A stretch of 6,168 bases of DNA from an uncultured Bacteroidaceae bacterium (GTDB lineage Bacteria; Bacteroidota; Bacteroidia; Bacteroidales; Bacteroidaceae). The notes beneath the pieces were generated by a model. The model searched no databases, was not told where the DNA came from, and saw only the letters and a list, made by a program, of their open reading frames with translations. Positions 1-6,117 of this stretch are shown here, one piece after another. Within the stretch, counting starts at the first letter, position 1, and every line of letters begins with the position of its first letter. Where the stretch lies: NCBI GenBank assembly GCA_934364765.1, contig CAKRMO010000076.1, positions 1 to 6,168 of the forward strand, given 5' to 3'. Made by a program: the position numbers and the translations under genes.

Positions 1-2433
1 CATGCCGCAGCGTGCCTCGTAGTATGCCGCCGCGCCGTTGTCGCCGGCGGCGAGCGAAAGTATGCGTGCAAGCGACGAGTAGTTGTACTGCCTCACAAGG
101 TTTCCTTTCTGCAACGCCCCCTTGCGGTCGATAATCTGTATTATCTCCTGCATAGCCTCGGGGGCGATAAGCGAGCCGGCAGACTTGGTGAGCTCCTCGT
201 CGTCGCCGTCGGTTTCGGAAACGCTTTCGTAAACCATTCCGTCGGCATACTCCTCAATGAGCCTGTCAAACGCCTCGTCCCAGGTGAAACGCCTGTCGCT
301 CCGCGACACGAACTCCGCGTCTATCCTTCCGTCCGGCTTCACGTCCTTCACCACAAGGTTCACAAAGTCGAAGTTATTCAGCGTGCCGTCCGCGCCGTGT
401 TTTGAGAAGTTCACCGCATAGCCCCATTCGGTGATGCATATGTAGAAGTACTGGTTTTCCTTGGTTATCTGGGCAAGAATTTCGTCCCCCTCCTCAACAG
501 ATTCGCTTATCAGGCTGTTCATTAGGTCAAGCATCCCGAACGTCATTCTGCCGTGATTGTCGATGCTCTTGACTGCGGCCTTGAGCAGGTATGGCTTCCC
601 GGTTTTCTTGTCGGTGTAGCTTTCCGTCCGGGCGTGCATGGGGTAGCGCACAATGTCGCCGGTGGCCATCACTCCCTCGCCCGCGTAAACGTCGTCCTCT
701 ATGCGGCATTTCATCATGCACCTCTCCGCCGGCACAAGCCCCGTGATGCGTACCATGACCTCCGTGCCGACGTCGGGCGTTATCTTCTTCCGCCCGCTTG
801 CGCTGTTTGCCGGTTTTGAGGCAAAGAGGCTTTTCTCCACCTCGCTCCACAAACGGCGGAAGCTGTCTATGTCGGTTGTCGCGGCACTGACTTTTTCGCC
901 CACTTTCTCGTTTAGCATCACCTGTATCTTGTCAGGCGCGAACATTGAGCTGTGCAGGGCGTGCCTCAGCTCGCCGTGGGTGGTCGGCATCACGCTTATG
1001 GAACTGTTGCCCACCACAACGGCGGCCTTGTCGCCGTCGAAAGTCTGCATTCCCCCCATCCTGTCGGAGTTTGAAGCCAGGGCCAGCCCCGTGCAAAGGT
1101 CATACACGTTGCCGAGGTCTTTCCAGCCGAAACCGTAATCGTCCGACGGCACGGCGCACACAACGCCGAACGCCTTATTGAGCAGCCAGCCGGGAAACGC
1201 TCCGTTGTCGGCGAGCGACGATGCGTAGCGGTAGAGCATGGAGCGCAGGATGTTTATGTCGGGACGCTCGGCGTTCACCGGCTTTACGAGCAGCAGCTGT
1301 ATGGCCGTGGCCTCCACCATTTCCTTTACGCGCTGGCGGCTGCCGCTGTCCTCGAGCGACGTCAGGCGGTCAACCTGCTTTTTCTCGTTGCCTATGTAGA
1401 TGTCGAGCATTTCGATAAAGGCGTTGCGGAAAAGCGACATGAAATGCTCGTTTGCGTGCCGCTCGCGGATTATGTCGAATATGTCCTGAATGTAAACCCT
1501 CACGGAGTCCTTGCACAAGGTGAACAGCGACATGATGGTGCGCATCTTCTCCTCGGCGTTGTAGAGATAGCCCGACTTGTCGAGGCGGTCGAGAATGTCC
1601 TTTATGTAGTCGGAATAATTTCCCCTGTTTATGTATTCAAGGGCGTTGATGTAGTCTTTCGCATGGGTGATTGCGGTGGAAAGCTTGCCCTGGTATTCCA
1701 CGCATTCCTGCTCGCTGCAATTCGCAAGATAGTCCGAATTTTCGAGCAGGTTGGTGCAGACCGAATGGAATGTCTTTAGCAGATCCTCCTTCCCCTTGAA
1801 TTTCGACGAAAGCCACGCGGCGAGGTTTCCCCCCACAGCCTCCACGGCTGTGAGAAGCCACAGCGAGTTTCCCTCGCCATACTGGCGGCGTGCCTCGGCG
1901 AATATCGGAAGACGGTCAAATAGCAGCCGCAGCCTTGTGTGGCTCACCTTTGCGCAGCCGTCAAACTCGAAAACCTTTTCCGGGGAATAGAATGGTATGC
2001 CCTCGCCGTCCTTTTTCTCCACGAGCGAAAGTTCCACCCTCACTATGTTTATGCTCTTAACCGTTGCGTTTACAACCTGGTTCACGTAAAGCCTGGCGTT
2101 GCCCCATGACGTGAGGCGCAAAATAAATCCGTTGGTGTCAACCACCTCGTAGTATCCGCAGTCGGTAAGGTCTCTCTTTATTTTGAACTCGTAGGTCCCG
2201 CCAATCTTGTAAATCTGCGGCAGCAGCATGGAAATGTCCTGCATCAGCATCGGACGCCCGCTGCTGTCAACGTCCTTGCATATGCACGTGATGTTTTCGG
2301 GGCAAGCTTTCTTGCATTGGAACTCAAACGCCTTCACGCGCCATTCGTCCCCGTCGCCGTCAACTATGTAAAACCACTTGTCCTTGAAGTCCCTTACGGT
2401 AAACGAATATTTTTTGCCTTTCTCAAATACCAT
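1..2433 (-). CDS. Large unrecognised protein with OB/S1-like segments, 3' end outside window
   Basis: I do not recognise this gene. The frame is open for 811 codons from ATG at 2433 and reaches the window edge without a stop, so only the N-terminal part is present. Residues about 1-140 are beta-rich: a GKKYSFTV...WFYIVDGDGDEWRVKAFEF segment, then GGTYEFKIKRD and VNATVKSINIVRVELSLVEK, resembling OB-fold or S1-like strands. Residues about 160-540 are mainly helical and charged, with clustered Cys around 40-52. Residues about 549-710 again show two OB/S1-like stretches (GTEVMVRITGLVP..., EGDEILAQITKENQYFYICI). There is no signal peptide or membrane segment, so a cytoplasmic, perhaps nucleic-acid-binding, role is inferred only from fold-like patterns. 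It lies 58 bp downstream of guaD on the same strand. The leader before the ATG is A-rich, as usual in Bacteroidetes. Being a gene is well supported; the function is not known. Confidence 0.92.
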   Translation of the reverse strand, partial: MVFEKGKKYSFTVRDFKDKWFYIVDGDGDEWRVKAFEFQCKKACPENITCICKDVDSSGRPMLMQDISMLLPQIYKIGGTYEFKIKRDLTDCGYYEVVDTNGFILRLTSWGNARLYVNQVVNATVKSINIVRVELSLVEKKDGEGIPFYSPEKVFEFDGCAKVSHTRLRLLFDRLPIFAEARRQYGEGNSLWLLTAVEAVGGNLAAWLSSKFKGKEDLLKTFHSVCTNLLENSDYLANCSEQECVEYQGKLSTAITHAKDYINALEYINRGNYSDYIKDILDRLDKSGYLYNAEEKMRTIMSLFTLCKDSVRVYIQDIFDIIRERHANEHFMSLFRNAFIEMLDIYIGNEKKQVDRLTSLEDSGSRQRVKEMVEATAIQLLLVKPVNAERPDINILRSMLYRYASSLADNGAFPGWLLNKAFGVVCAVPSDDYGFGWKDLGNVYDLCTGLALASNSDRMGGMQTFDGDKAAVVVGNSSISVMPTTHGELRHALHSSMFAPDKIQVMLNEKVGEKVSAATTDIDSFRRLWSEVEKSLFASKPANSASGRKKITPDVGTEVMVRITGLVPAERCMMKCRIEDDVYAGEGVMATGDIVRYPMHARTESYTDKKTGKPYLLKAAVKSIDNHGRMTFGMLDLMNSLISESVEEGDEILAQITKENQYFYICITEWGYAVNFSKHGADGTLNNFDFVNLVVKDVKPDGRIDAEFVSRSDRRFTWDEAFDRLIEEYADGMVYESVSETDGDDEELTKSAGSLIAPEAMQEIIQIIDRKGALQKGNLVRQYNYSSLARILSLAAGDNGAAAYYEARCGM

Positions 2434-2458
2434 TTTGCTTTTGTCTTTGCTGTTGGAT

Positions 2459-2466
2459 AAAACATA
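2459..2466 (-). promoter_or_regulatory. Weak candidate -7 box for the large minus-strand gene
   Basis: Read on the minus strand this is TATGTTTT, one mismatch from the Bacteroidetes -7 consensus TAnnTTTG, and it would give a leader of roughly 20 nt before the ATG at 2433. No TTTG -33 box is seen at the expected distance upstream, so the gene may instead be read through from guaD. Tentative. Confidence 0.28.
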
Positions 2467-2491
2467 ATAAGCCGGTTGCAGCCAGCCGCTG

Positions 2492-2956
2492 TCAATAGCG
2501 TTTCACGTCCCCGGAGTCTTTCCACTCCCTGAACACAAAGTCCCCCTCTCCCGGCAAAATCCGCTCGATTGGTATGCTGCGCCTGTCAAGGCCCACATTA
2601 AACTCGCGGTAAATAAAGTCATCGTCAAAACCAATCCCTGCGGCGTCCTTGCGCGTGTTGCAATAATAAATGTGCGAAAGGTGCGCCCAATATATCGCCC
2701 CGAGGCACATGGGGCACGGCTCGCACGAAGTGTAGATTTCGCACCCGTCAAGATTGAAAGTGCCGAGCTTTGCCGCCGCCCTGCGGATGGCGTTCACTTC
2801 GGCGTGGGCCGTGGGGTCGTTGTCTGTCGTAACGCTGTTCGAGGCTTCGGAGACAATTTCCCCGTCCCTTACAATAACCGCCCCGAAAGGGCCGCCGCCG
2901 TTTTTCACGCTTTCCGCCGAAAGGGCGATGGCGCGGCGCATAAATTCCTCTTTCAT
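2492..2956 (-). CDS. guaD: Guanine deaminase (cytidine-deaminase-fold family)
   Basis: The 154-residue product hydrolyses guanine to xanthine and ammonia (EC 3.5.4.3), a cytoplasmic purine salvage and catabolism step. It closely follows the Bacillus subtilis GuaD pattern from memory: NDPTAHAEV (zinc ligand His51, proton shuttle Glu53), YTSCEPCPMCLGAIYWA (zinc ligands Cys81 and Cys84), then DAAGIGFDD, where Asp112 aligns with an Asp reported to contact guanine in the Bacillus enzyme, and a C-terminal Tyr. These features favour guanine deaminase over the related tRNA adenosine deaminase TadA. The start is ATG at 2956: a GTG 51 bases upstream (3007) stays in frame, but it lies upstream of the promoter -7 box and would add residues absent from the family. 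The leader has no clear Shine-Dalgarno. The large unknown gene follows after 58 bp. Specificity for guanine is inferred from similarity. Confidence 0.93.
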   Translation of the reverse strand: MKEEFMRRAIALSAESVKNGGGPFGAVIVRDGEIVSEASNSVTTDNDPTAHAEVNAIRRAAAKLGTFNLDGCEIYTSCEPCPMCLGAIYWAHLSHIYYCNTRKDAAGIGFDDDFIYREFNVGLDRRSIPIERILPGEGDFVFREWKDSGDVKRY

Positions 2957-2982
2957 TTTGATACGTTTTGTAGTAGCTGGGG

Positions 2983-3013
2983 CAAATGTATGCAATATCG
3001 GCATCACCGCAAA
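2983..3013 (-). promoter_or_regulatory. guaD promoter (Bacteroidetes sigma-ABfr type)
   Basis: On the minus strand a TTTG (plus 3010-3013) is followed by 19 nt and then TACATTTG (plus 2983-2990), matching the Bacteroidetes -33 TTTG / -7 TAnnTTTG consensus exactly. Transcription would start near 2977-2979, leaving a leader of about 20-23 nt before the ATG at 2956. This places the alternative GTG at 3007 upstream of the transcript. Confidence 0.8.
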
Positions 3014-3180
3014 ACGAACGCGGGGAAAACTGCATGGCGTTTGGTGCGCACTGCTTTTTGCTGAAGAAGCCCCGGCAACGCCCGGAATAGCGCGATCTGC
3101 TGATTTTAAGGATAATAACCAAGTAAAAAATGCCCACTATAACGATTTGTTTTTCAGATGTTTGCAAGCGGCAAAAAAAG

Positions 3181-3264
3181 GTCTGATGTAGTTTGGATTA
3201 TGTCTGATATAATTTTTCCTGCATAGGACATAGTTTTTTTTATATCCGATGTAGTTTTCGGGGA
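3181..3264. repeat. Four degenerate direct repeats with exact 21-bp period
   Basis: The 14-bp cores are GTCTGATGTAGTTT (3181), GTCTGATATAATTT (3202), ATAGGACATAGTTT (3223) and ATCCGATGTAGTTT (3244). Each starts 21 bp after the last, about two helical turns. The positions reading GA and TA(G/A)TTT are conserved in all four, while the remaining 7 bp of each unit diverge apart from T-richness. Because 21 is a multiple of three, the minus strand reads as heptapeptides beginning NYI, NYV, NYI, NYI. Whether this is a protein-binding array, a tandem repeat of no function, or a decayed coding repeat cannot be settled here. Confidence 0.8.
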
Positions 3265-3307
3265 GTTTTGAAAAAAGCAGCCATTTTTCGTTTTGCGGAA
3301 ATTGTAG

Positions 3308-3325
3308 GGGCGGTGGCAACCGCCC
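3308..3325. repeat. Left hairpin of the inverted pair
   Basis: GGGCGGT pairs with ACCGCCC around a 4-base loop (GGCA), a perfect 7-bp stem. It is not followed by a T-run on either strand, so it is not a typical intrinsic terminator. Confidence 0.8.
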
Positions 3326-3391
3326 TGTATTCCGCCGCCCAAACCGCACCGCAATAACCGCCGCCGAAACATTGCAAACCCGCGCAATTCA

Positions 3392-3410
3392 GGGCGTATG
3401 CCATACGCCC
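3392..3410. repeat. Right hairpin of the inverted pair
   Basis: GGGCGTAT pairs with ATACGCCC around a 3-base loop (GCC), a perfect 8-bp stem. Compared with the left copy, the inner stem bases differ on both arms yet still pair, as expected if the fold itself is maintained. Confidence 0.8.
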
Positions 3411-3596
3411 CTACAAAGATGCAATATGCGAATAATCAGCAAATAACGCCGCAGTGGTGGCATACTGCATTTGCCTTGTATGTGCCACATGAACCGCATT
3501 GCACAAACGGGGCAAACCATCGCGGCAATATTGCAAAACCGCGCCGCCCTGTCTAATTTTTGGAAGTCTCTTATGGCCAACTCACGTAATTATTGC

Positions 3597-3604
3597 TAAA
3601 TTTG
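3597..3604 (+). promoter_or_regulatory. dapA promoter -7 box
   Basis: TAAATTTG matches the Bacteroidetes -7 consensus TAnnTTTG exactly and lies 32 nt before the dapA ATG, predicting a leader of about 25-28 nt. There is no good TTTG -33 box at the usual 19-21 nt spacing; the nearest (3559-3562) is 34 nt away. It suggests transcription starts near 3609-3611, which excludes the in-frame upstream ATG at 3499 as the start. Confidence 0.6.
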
Positions 3605-3636
3605 CGTGCGGAAGACTATATAATACAGAGCATAAG

Positions 3637-4524
3637 ATGAACAAAAACCCTTTTCGCGGTTTGGGTGTGGCTTTGGTAACACCTTTCAACACAGACGGCA
3701 CGATTGATTTCCCCACATTGGAGAACCTTGTGGGGCGGCAGATTGACGACGGCGCGGACTTTATCTGCGTCTTGGGCAGCACGAGCGAAGTGCCGTGCAT
3801 TTCGCCCGAGGAAGCGGAGAAGATAAAGGCCGCCGTCGTGAGGACTGCGAACCGCAGAATACCCCTGCTGATAGGAATTAGCGACAACTGCACCGCACGC
3901 ATTGTGGAAACCGTGAGGAATGCGGATCTGGACGGCTTCGACGGCATACTGTCGGCCGCGCCTTCATACAACAAGCCCTCGCAGGAGGGCATATACCGCC
4001 ATTTTTCCGCTCTTGCAAAGGCTTCCAAGCTTCCCGTTGTGCTCTACAACATTCCAGGACGCACCGGGGTGAACATAACGGCCGAGACAACCTTGAGGCT
4101 GGCGCGCGATTTCGACAACATTGTGGCCATAAAGGAGGCGTCGGGAAACATAACGCAGATTGAGGACATAATGCAGGGAAAGCCCGAAGGCTTTGACCTG
4201 CTCAGCGGCGACGACGCCATAACCTACGAGCTGATAGGCCTGGGGGCGGTGGGCGTGATTTCGGTGATAGGAAACTCGCTCACAAGGCTCTTTTCTGAAA
4301 TGGTGCACATGCAGCTCGGCGGAAATGAGGCCGGGGCAAGGGAAATACACCGCAGGCTCAACACAATGTACAAGCTGATGTCGGTGAACGGCAACCCGGC
4401 TGGCATAAAGGCGCTGCTGTCGATTGAAGGCAGGGCAAACGACATTCTGCGCCTGCCGCTTGTGCCGGCAACGCCGCAAACCCATGAGGAGCTAAGGGAG
4501 GCCCTTGCCGCGCTGGGGCAGTGA
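3637..4524 (+). CDS. dapA: 4-hydroxy-tetrahydrodipicolinate synthase
   Basis: The 295-residue product condenses pyruvate with L-aspartate-4-semialdehyde (EC 4.3.3.7), the first committed step of the diaminopimelate/lysine pathway, in the cytoplasm. It is a full-length TIM-barrel enzyme of the DapA/NAL class I aldolase family. Visible residues are Schiff-base Lys166 in VAIKEASGN, the catalytic Tyr137 and Arg142 in LYNIPGRTG, Tyr111 in PSYNKPSQEG, and Thr49 in GSTSE. The usual GTTGE/GTTAE motif has Ser48 for the first Thr, a conservative hydroxyl change. By alignment with remembered E. coli DapA, the lysine-inhibition ligands His53, His56, Glu84 and Tyr106 are Pro57, Ala60, Arg88 and Ser110, so E. 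coli-type feedback by lysine is unlikely. The start MNKNPFRG at 3637 fits family length and the promoter; an in-frame ATG at 3499 would add 46 unrelated residues. The LRR gene follows after 35 bp. Confidence 0.95.
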   Translation: MNKNPFRGLGVALVTPFNTDGTIDFPTLENLVGRQIDDGADFICVLGSTSEVPCISPEEAEKIKAAVVRTANRRIPLLIGISDNCTARIVETVRNADLDGFDGILSAAPSYNKPSQEGIYRHFSALAKASKLPVVLYNIPGRTGVNITAETTLRLARDFDNIVAIKEASGNITQIEDIMQGKPEGFDLLSGDDAITYELIGLGAVGVISVIGNSLTRLFSEMVHMQLGGNEAGAREIHRRLNTMYKLMSVNGNPAGIKALLSIEGRANDILRLPLVPATPQTHEELREALAALGQ

Positions 4525-4559
4525 GAAAACCAAAAGGAAACACAATAAAAACAGATAAC

Positions 4560-6113
4560 ATGAAAAAAAACTTACCCAATGTGCCCCGTCGCGGGAAAGG
4601 CCTTCTGCTCGCATTTGCGGCGGCAATGACTATGGTGTTCTCCGCACAGGCAGACGACAAGGTGAAGGTGGGCAACTTCTATTACTATCTGGATGCCGAA
4701 AGCAAGACCGCCGAACTTGCGCCCACCGAGGAGACCACGGCATACGCCACCGGCAGACTGTCAATCCCCGGCTCAATATCCCATGATGGGGAGGCCTACA
4801 GCGTTACCGCAGTGGGCGACTACGCGTTCTCCTTTTGCGACGGGATAACAACCGTCTCCGTGCCGACCACGGTCATCCGCATAGGCAAAGGGGCGTTTCA
4901 GGGATGCAGGAAAATCAACACGGTGGCTTTCTCAATGTCGAAAATTGAGGAAATTGGCGACGCCGCTTTCGAAGGGTGCGAGACACTCGGCTCAATCACG
5001 CTTCCCGCCACGCTCAAAAGGCTCGGCGCATGGGCTTTTGCGGGATGCACGGGACTCAGGACGGCAAACATACCCGCCGGCGTGCAGTCGGTAGGGAAAA
5101 ACGCCTATATGCGCTGCACCGCGATGACCGCAGCGGCGTTCCGCTGCAAGCTCCCCGAAATCCCGGACGGAATGTTCGACCACTGCACGTCGCTAACAAA
5201 GATAACAATGCCCGACTCGGTGAAAAACAACATAAAGAGAATAGGCATAGGCGCGTTCTACGACTGCCCCAAGCTCAAAACTTTCGCATTCGGAGACTCG
5301 GTTGCGAAAATCGACGCCTGCGGTTTCATGAGCTGCACCTCGTTGGGCAAGGTTTCGCTCCCCGAAAGCGTGGGGCATATAGGGCATGACGCTTTTTCCG
5401 CCTGCCAGAATATGACCGAAATCAACATTCCCGCGAATGTTGACAGCATAGGCGACCACGCGTTCAAGGATGCGCACGCCCTGAAGCAGATAACTATGAG
5501 CGACTCCGTGAAGTATCTCGGCGAACAGGCTTTCGCGTACTGCAAAAGCCTCACAAGCGCGGAACTGTCGAAGCAAATCACCGAAATACCTTTCAAGGCT
5601 TTCGCCGGGTGTACGAGCCTCACTGACTTCACCCTCGCAAAAAGCGTGACGAGCATCGCCGACTCCGCCTTCCAAGGCACGAAATGCTTCGACTCCCTGA
5701 GAATTTACAACGTAACCACTATCGGCGACTACGCATTTGCCGACTGCGGAAACATTACATATATATATATGCCCGAAAAGGTGGCAAAGCTCGGCACCGG
5801 CGTTTTCAAGGGCGACTCGATAAGCCAGTTCTATGTGGAATGGAACAATGCGCCGACAGCAAAGAGCGGCTTCTTCACCTTTTGCGACACACTTTTCGTC
5901 CCCCAAGGCACATACTACAAATTCCGCACAGGCTGGAAAGAGGCGAAGAACATAAAGGAGTATGACAAGACCGCCACGGGAATAAACACCCCGGTGGCAG
6001 GCAGGCGCGACAACGAGGACGGCGCATACTACACCGTGGACGGCATAAAGGTAATCGAACCCCGGAAAGGCGGCATATACATCCACAACGGCAGAAAGGT
6101 GATAATAAGGTAA
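4560..6113 (+). CDS. Secreted BspA-like leucine-rich-repeat protein (LRR_5)
   Basis: The 517-residue product is exported and probably acts at the cell surface or outside it. Residues 1-31 form a signal peptide: basic n-region (MKKN...RRGK), hydrophobic core LLLAFAAAMTMVF, and a likely signal peptidase I site SAQA/DD; there is no lipobox Cys. Residues about 82-430 hold roughly 15 tandem 23-residue repeats of the form V..IG..AF.GC..L..I.LP, the Treponema/BspA LRR_5 type. Residues 444-468 carry the LFVPQGTYYKF...GWKEAKNI segment that often closes such domains. The tail (489-517, YYTVDGIKV...GGIYIHNGRKVIIR) resembles a short C-terminal module common in Bacteroidales secreted proteins and possibly related to type IX sorting domains. 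Family members bind host proteins or other bacteria; the ligand here is unknown. ATG 4560 is preferred to a GTG at 4521 that overlaps the dapA stop, because it gives a normal signal peptide. A gene follows 4 bp downstream. Confidence 0.92.
   Translation: MKKNLPNVPRRGKGLLLAFAAAMTMVFSAQADDKVKVGNFYYYLDAESKTAELAPTEETTAYATGRLSIPGSISHDGEAYSVTAVGDYAFSFCDGITTVSVPTTVIRIGKGAFQGCRKINTVAFSMSKIEEIGDAAFEGCETLGSITLPATLKRLGAWAFAGCTGLRTANIPAGVQSVGKNAYMRCTAMTAAAFRCKLPEIPDGMFDHCTSLTKITMPDSVKNNIKRIGIGAFYDCPKLKTFAFGDSVAKIDACGFMSCTSLGKVSLPESVGHIGHDAFSACQNMTEINIPANVDSIGDHAFKDAHALKQITMSDSVKYLGEQAFAYCKSLTSAELSKQITEIPFKAFAGCTSLTDFTLAKSVTSIADSAFQGTKCFDSLRIYNVTTIGDYAFADCGNITYIYMPEKVAKLGTGVFKGDSISQFYVEWNNAPTAKSGFFTFCDTLFVPQGTYYKFRTGWKEAKNIKEYDKTATGINTPVAGRRDNEDGAYYTVDGIKVIEPRKGGIYIHNGRKVIIR
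5759..5770 (+). repeat. (AT)6 dinucleotide tract inside the LRR gene
   Basis: Six AT units encode part of the residues ITYIYMP near position 400-404 of the LRR protein. The tract sits in a run that could equally be written with other synonymous codons. It is short for efficient slippage, so a switching role is only a possibility. Confidence 0.7.
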
Positions 6114-6117
6114 GGTC

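Larger units (their letters stand above)
3302..3416. mobile_element. REP/MITE-like inverted hairpin pair, 115 bp
   Basis: The element is bounded by a perfect 11-bp inverted repeat, TTGTAGGGGCG at 3302-3312 and CGCCCCTACAA at 3406-3416. Each end continues into its own hairpin, so the two copies face each other like a bacterial interspersed mosaic element. The copies remain alike past the stem (CGCCCTGTATT against CGCCCTGAATT) but have different stem-loop centres that still pair. Similar GTAGGGGCG...CGCCC palindromes are widespread repeated elements in bacteria, often linked to REP-associated tyrosine transposases; no transposase is in this window. A clear target-site duplication was not found. 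Calling it mobile is an inference. Confidence 0.6.
2957..3636. other. Repeat-rich intergenic region between divergent guaD and dapA
   Basis: This stretch separates two divergently transcribed genes and has no convincing coding sequence. In order it holds the guaD promoter (2983-3013), a segment with nothing recognised (3014-3180), the 21-bp-period repeat array (3181-3264), an AT-rich spacer, the inverted hairpin pair (3302-3416), a segment with short ATTGCAAA-type repeats and one imperfect hairpin (3417-3596), and the dapA -7 box (3597-3604). Short open frames here use atypical residues and run across the repeats, so they were not called as genes. A small RNA cannot be excluded from sequence alone. 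Confidence 0.7.

Noticed and set aside
553..1418. Several plus-strand open frames opposite the large minus-strand gene
   Set aside because: They are antisense frames with Arg/Pro/Ala-rich composition typical of shadows of a moderately GC-rich gene, and have no recognisable domain.
2471..2491. Possible terminator between guaD and the large gene
   Set aside because: The GC-rich stretch after the guaD stop forms no stable perfect stem and has no T-run in the right place.
3181..3264. CRISPR array
   Set aside because: The units are 21 bp in total with a degenerate 14-bp core and only about 7 bp between cores, too short for repeat plus spacer, and no cas gene is present.
3137..3349. Minus-strand 70-codon frame containing NYI-type heptads
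   Set aside because: Its only start lies inside the hairpin element, there is no promoter or leader of the local type, and the heptads are explained by the 21-bp DNA repeat. Kept as a possibility under the repeat finding.
3457..3488. Imperfect hairpin GTGGCA...TGCCAC
   Set aside because: A 6-bp stem plus 3 inner pairs with a bulge, no T-run and no link to a gene end; likely chance.
3499..3636. 46-residue N-terminal extension of dapA from the ATG at 3499
   Set aside because: The extension has no DapA similarity, and the exact -7 box at 3597-3604 places transcription start downstream of that ATG.
4521..4559. GTG start at 4521 for the LRR gene, overlapping the dapA stop
   Set aside because: It would put 13 charged or polar residues before a complete signal peptide; the ATG at 4560 with its A-rich leader is the better start.
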